Source of the DNA: Candidatus Kaiserbacteria bacterium RIFCSPLOWO2_01_FULL_54_13
Lineage (GTDB): Bacteria > Patescibacteriota > Minisyncoccia > Phycocordibacterales > UBA2100
Reading direction: 5' to 3'
Assembly: GCA_001781685.1 (NCBI GenBank)
Contig: MFLZ01000003.1
Coordinates: forward strand, 5,985-30,626
Length of the DNA stretch: 24,642 nt
The notes beneath the pieces were generated by a model that saw nothing but the letters and a program-made list of their open reading frames with translations, was not told where the DNA came from and made no database searches. Below are positions 22,686-24,642 of this stretch, in pieces (the stretch's first letter is position 1; each line of letters begins with the position of its first letter). Both the position numbers and the translations under genes were made by a program.

Positions 22686-22783
22686 CCCAGCACTGAGTGT
22701 GCGATTAGCTCAGCCGGTAGAGCGCTCCCTTCACACGGGAGAGGTCACAGGTTCAAGTCCTGTATCGCACACTCAGTGCTGGG
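22686..22783 (+). repeat. 13-bp stem extending the tRNA-Val acceptor
   Basis: Positions 22686-22698 pair perfectly with 22771-22783, stacked on the 7-bp acceptor stem of tRNA-Val to give a 20-bp helix. The discriminator A (22771) would be paired. Confidence 0.85.
22699..22771 (+). tRNA. tRNA-Val (anticodon CAC), nested
   Basis: Acceptor GTGCGAT / ATCGCAC, D-stem GCTC / GAGC, anticodon stem CTCCC / GGGAG with loop TTCACAC (anticodon CAC), variable AGGTC, T-arm ACAGG-TTCAAGT-CCTGT, discriminator A. All arms are intact. It lies wholly inside another tRNA gene. Confidence 0.93.
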
Positions 22784-22834
22784 CATGCATTCGAAAGGCC
22801 GTAGGTTCGAATCCTACAAGGTGCATCCGCCTTC

Positions 22835-22848
22835 GCCGAAGCTTCGGC
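22835..22848. repeat. Palindrome between tRNA genes (GCCGAAGCTTCGGC)
   Basis: Perfect 14-nt palindrome inside a larger imperfect one (GCCTT... ...AAGGC) filling the 34-bp gap between the interrupted tRNA and tRNA-Pro(CGG). Confidence 0.8.
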
Positions 22849-22859
22849 TGGGCAAGGCA

Positions 22860-22930
22860 CGGGCCGTAGTATACCGGTAGTACGCATCCTTCGGGAGGAT
22901 GTAGATCGAGTTCGATTCTCGACGGCCCGA
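22860..22930 (+). tRNA. tRNA-Pro (anticodon CGG)
   Basis: Acceptor CGGGCCG / CGGCCCG with the C1-G72 pair typical of bacterial tRNA-Pro, anticodon stem CATCC / GGATG, loop TTCGGGA (anticodon CGG, G37), T-stem TCGAG / CTCGA, discriminator A. Confidence 0.92.
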
Positions 22931-22988
22931 AAAATGTAATTGGTTCGCTTATGCACATTTTCAATTCCTATCATCCCGAAATTGGCAA

Positions 22989-23000
22989 TATAATGAAAGA
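22989..23000 (+). promoter_or_regulatory. Leaderless-type -10 element of the nuclease gene
   Basis: A consensus TATAAT (22989-22994), 6 nt (GAAAGA), then GTG at 23001. The spacing identifies GTG as the start codon. Confidence 0.6.
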
Positions 23001-23885
23001 GTGGACGTCTACATAAAGTGCACTTCATGCAGGAAAGGTTTTTTTCGGACAAGCAATAGAATCCGAGAGGCAAAAAGAATGCATTGGAAACCATACTGCT
23101 CTCGAACATGCCAATACCAAGCGAAATTACTGGGCAAAATACTTCATTGCGGTAACTCAAATTGTGAAAACACTTTTTATCGGCAACGAACGGAAATTCA
23201 CAAGGTCCACAAGAGCTACTGCTCACGCTCCTGTGCAGTCTCAGTAAATAATCGAAATACACCTAAGCGCATTAGAAGTCTAAAATACTGTGCAAACAAG
23301 TCATGTGACAAGAATATCCCAATCAAGCTCACTTATTGTTCGAGGTCGTGTTTCAACGCGGTACGTACAACTCACAGACCCAGTGAATTAATTGAAAAAC
23401 TGCAAATGGTCGCGAGGAAGCTCGGAAGAGCCGCGACAAAACGAGAATTCGGCCCAACTGCGTATATGTGTATCAGAGCGTTCGCTTCATGGACTAATGC
23501 ATTGCTCGTGGCTGGCCTTACACCTCACCGCTCTCACAGCGAACGCATGTACAATCGTAAGAAAACGATAGCTCTGGATGGGCATCAATGCGATTCGATT
23601 TCAGAAGCAATCATTGATAATTGGCTCACGGAAAACCGCATTTCTCACCTTCGGAACACACCATATCCTAAAACCGGTCATCGAGCCGACTGGAGTATTG
23701 CCACCACTATATTTATTGAGTACTTCGGGTTGGCACACGATAGTCCCCGATATGATCGTTCAATTCAAGAAAAGAGGAGATTATGCGACCAAAGTGGCAT
23801 TCAGCTTGTCGAGGTATATGCAAAGGATCTATATCCTATTATGAAACTGGATGCTAAATTAGGGAAACTACGGGCTGTCGTATAG
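23001..23885 (+). CDS. Zinc-finger protein with HNH-repeat and restriction-fold nuclease domain, between two tRNA-Pro genes
   Basis: 294 residues in three parts. Residues about 7-125 hold repeated zinc-binding pairs (CTSC...YCSRTC; CGNSNC...YCSRSC; CANKSC...YCSRSC), at least three fingers. Residues about 130-178 (SELIEKLQMVARKLGRAATKREF, then FASWTNALLVAGL) match the homing-endonuclease-associated repeat. The C-terminus has SISEAIIDNWLTENRI, GHRADWSI and TIFIEYFGL, an E...D...ExY arrangement like a PD-(D/E)XK nuclease with Tyr in place of Lys. It is AT-richer than its neighbours, which suggests transfer. GTG 23001 is fixed by TATAAT 6 nt upstream. The stop codon lies inside tRNA-Pro(GGG). A homing or mobility nuclease aimed at tRNA genes is inferred. 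Confidence 0.78.
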   Translation: MDVYIKCTSCRKGFFRTSNRIREAKRMHWKPYCSRTCQYQAKLLGKILHCGNSNCENTFYRQRTEIHKVHKSYCSRSCAVSVNNRNTPKRIRSLKYCANKSCDKNIPIKLTYCSRSCFNAVRTTHRPSELIEKLQMVARKLGRAATKREFGPTAYMCIRAFASWTNALLVAGLTPHRSHSERMYNRKKTIALDGHQCDSISEAIIDNWLTENRISHLRNTPYPKTGHRADWSIATTIFIEYFGLAHDSPRYDRSIQEKRRLCDQSGIQLVEVYAKDLYPIMKLDAKLGKLRAVV

Positions 23886-23941
23886 TGGTAGTACGTATCC
23901 ATGGGGTGGATATAGCCCCGGTCCGATTCCGGGCAGCCCGA
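23871..23941 (+). tRNA. tRNA-Pro (anticodon GGG)
   Basis: Acceptor CGGGCTG / CAGCCCG (C1-G72), anticodon stem TATCC / GGATA, loop ATGGGGT (anticodon GGG), T-arm CCCGG-TCCGATT-CCGGG, discriminator A. Its first 15 bases are also the last codons and stop of the nuclease gene. Confidence 0.92.
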
Positions 23942-23992
23942 CAAAGACCGATTCACAAGACCGTCGATTTCCCGTATTATCCTTTTGTTTGC

Positions 23993-24063
23993 GGGCTCAT
24001 AGTAAAGTGGTATTACGCGGCATTCGCATTGCCGAGTCCCGGGTTCGATCCCCGGTGAGTCCA
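23993..24063 (+). tRNA. tRNA-Ala (anticodon CGC)
   Basis: Acceptor GGGCTCA / TGAGTCC with the alanine G3-U70 pair, anticodon stem CGGCA / TGCCG, loop TTCGCAT (anticodon CGC), T-arm CCGGG-TTCGATC-CCCGG, discriminator A. Confidence 0.93.
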
Positions 24064-24161
24064 TGGAGTACATAGGCTGCGCTTTCAGAGCCTAGACCTT
24101 GCACGCTTCACATTTGCAGTCTCCCAGTATCCACTACGGACTGCACACCACAAACGACTAA

Positions 24162-24635
24162 CTACTTAATATTGACTATCTTATACTTCTGCACACCCTT
24201 CGGGGTCTCGAAGGAAAAAATTTCGCCCTTCTTCTTCTCCATCAGAGCAGAGCCCAATGGCGAGAGGTGCGAGATTTTGTGCTCCTGCATGTTTGCCTCC
24301 GCGCTCCCGACGATCTCATAGGTGTGATCTTCTTTTTCTCCTTGCTTCTGAATAGTCACAGTACTTCCCAAAGAGACGGCGTTCCCCTTGCTGTGTTCGA
24401 TGATTCGCGCGCGCGAGAGCTCCCCTTCTATTGTGCGGATCCTATCTTCGGTCGCCGCCTGCAGATTCCGCGCTTCTTCATACTCGGCATTTTCTGAAAG
24501 ATCACCCAGCGAGCGTGCGTACTCGAGTTGCTCTGCGATCTCGCGGCGTCGCGCGGTCTTCAAGTGTTCGAGCTCTGCCTTTAGCTCATCGAACTTCTCT
24601 TTCGTCAGATAATTTGTATTTGCATCGTCATTCAT
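24162..24635 (-). CDS. greA: Transcription elongation factor GreA
   Basis: Rescues stalled RNA polymerase by stimulating cleavage of the backtracked transcript. The 157-residue protein has the N-terminal antiparallel coiled coil (YLTKEKFDELKAELEHLKTARRREIAEQLEYARSL) with the acidic tip GDLSENAEYEEAR that reaches the polymerase active site. The C-terminal FKBP-like domain (VSLGSTVTIQKQGEKEDHTYEIVG ... HLSPLGSALMEKKKGEIFSFETPKGVQKYKIVNI) is also complete. Length is normal. The ATG at 24635 is only 7 bp from the right edge, so its promoter lies mostly outside the window. Its end is separated by about 100 bp from the tRNA-Ala gene, which runs toward it. Confidence 0.95.
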   Translation of the reverse strand: MNDDANTNYLTKEKFDELKAELEHLKTARRREIAEQLEYARSLGDLSENAEYEEARNLQAATEDRIRTIEGELSRARIIEHSKGNAVSLGSTVTIQKQGEKEDHTYEIVGSAEANMQEHKISHLSPLGSALMEKKKGEIFSFETPKGVQKYKIVNIK

Positions 24636-24642
24636 ATGCGTT

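Larger units (their letters stand above)
22630..22825 (+). tRNA. Interrupted tRNA with a complete tRNA-Val inside; anticodon unresolved
   Basis: Both ends form one tRNA: acceptor GCACCTT (22630-22636) with AAGGTGC (22818-22824), D-arm GCTC/GAGC (22639-22655), T-arm GTAGG-TTCGAAT-CCTAC (22801-22817) and discriminator A at 22825. Between them, where the anticodon arm should be, lie a perfect 24-nt palindrome (22658-22681) and a hairpin enclosing tRNA-Val (22686-22783). Only three pairs of an anticodon stem remain (TTC 22657-22659 with GAA 22793-22795), and no consistent anticodon can be read. It is either a disrupted tRNA or a tRNA with an intron-like insertion whose removal would have to be precise. 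A good promoter precedes it. Confidence 0.7.

Noticed and set aside
22630..22825. Group I intron in the outer tRNA
   Set aside because: The insert is too short, contains a complete tRNA and lacks recognisable conserved intron core elements.

Overview
The window reads as a chromosomal segment of a small-genome Candidate Phyla Radiation (Patescibacteria, Parcubacteria/Kaiserbacteria-like) bacterium. This is inferred from compact core genes, no visible Shine-Dalgarno signals, many short perfect palindromes inside and between genes, a eight-cysteine-cluster membrane protein, and a Mur ligase and FtsI of the short CPR type. No rRNA, CRISPR array, transposase or integrase is visible.

Layout. (1) 1-8501, minus strand: a signal-peptide lytic transglycosylase (partial, at the left edge) lies downstream of an F-type ATP synthase cluster in the order atpB-E-F-H-A-G, then an insertion, then atpD-C. 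The insertion zone holds an MNT/HEPN toxin-antitoxin cassette, an unknown 114-residue protein and an XTP/dITP pyrophosphatase (rdgB). The MNT/HEPN cassette sits in the 3' end of atpG and is bracketed by a 54-bp direct repeat (53/54 identical). The repeat regenerates the atpG C-terminus, so the gene stays intact. (2) 8522-12211, minus: an alpha/beta hydrolase, adenosylhomocysteinase next to a PfkB kinase (probably adenosine kinase, giving S-adenosylhomocysteine disposal), a GIY-YIG nuclease and tRNA-Glu. (3) 12319-17704, minus: a dcw division/wall cluster mraZ-rsmH-ftsL-like-ftsI-murF with MraZ boxes. (4) 17839-21000: guaA, a small coiled-coil gene starting one base after tRNA-Ala(GGC), the eight-cysteine protein and a GNAT acetyltransferase. 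(5) 21109-24635: tRNA-Arg with a broken partial copy, an ArsR-type regulator with two palindromic operators, prs, a tRNA array and greA. In the array an interrupted tRNA contains a complete tRNA-Val, and a zinc-finger/restriction-fold nuclease gene lies between two tRNA-Pro genes.

Two patterns run through the window. First, eight genes have a -10-like hexamer ending exactly 6 nt before the start codon (2 more at 7-8 nt). This implies leaderless transcripts, and it helps decide starts, including a GTG start. Second, perfect palindromes lie in frame inside core genes (atpD, atpH, murF, ahcY, guaA) and inside tRNA anticodon regions, recalling the palindromic elements of Rickettsia. The most unusual loci are the nested tRNA at 22630-22825 and the atpG-regenerating MNT/HEPN insertion.
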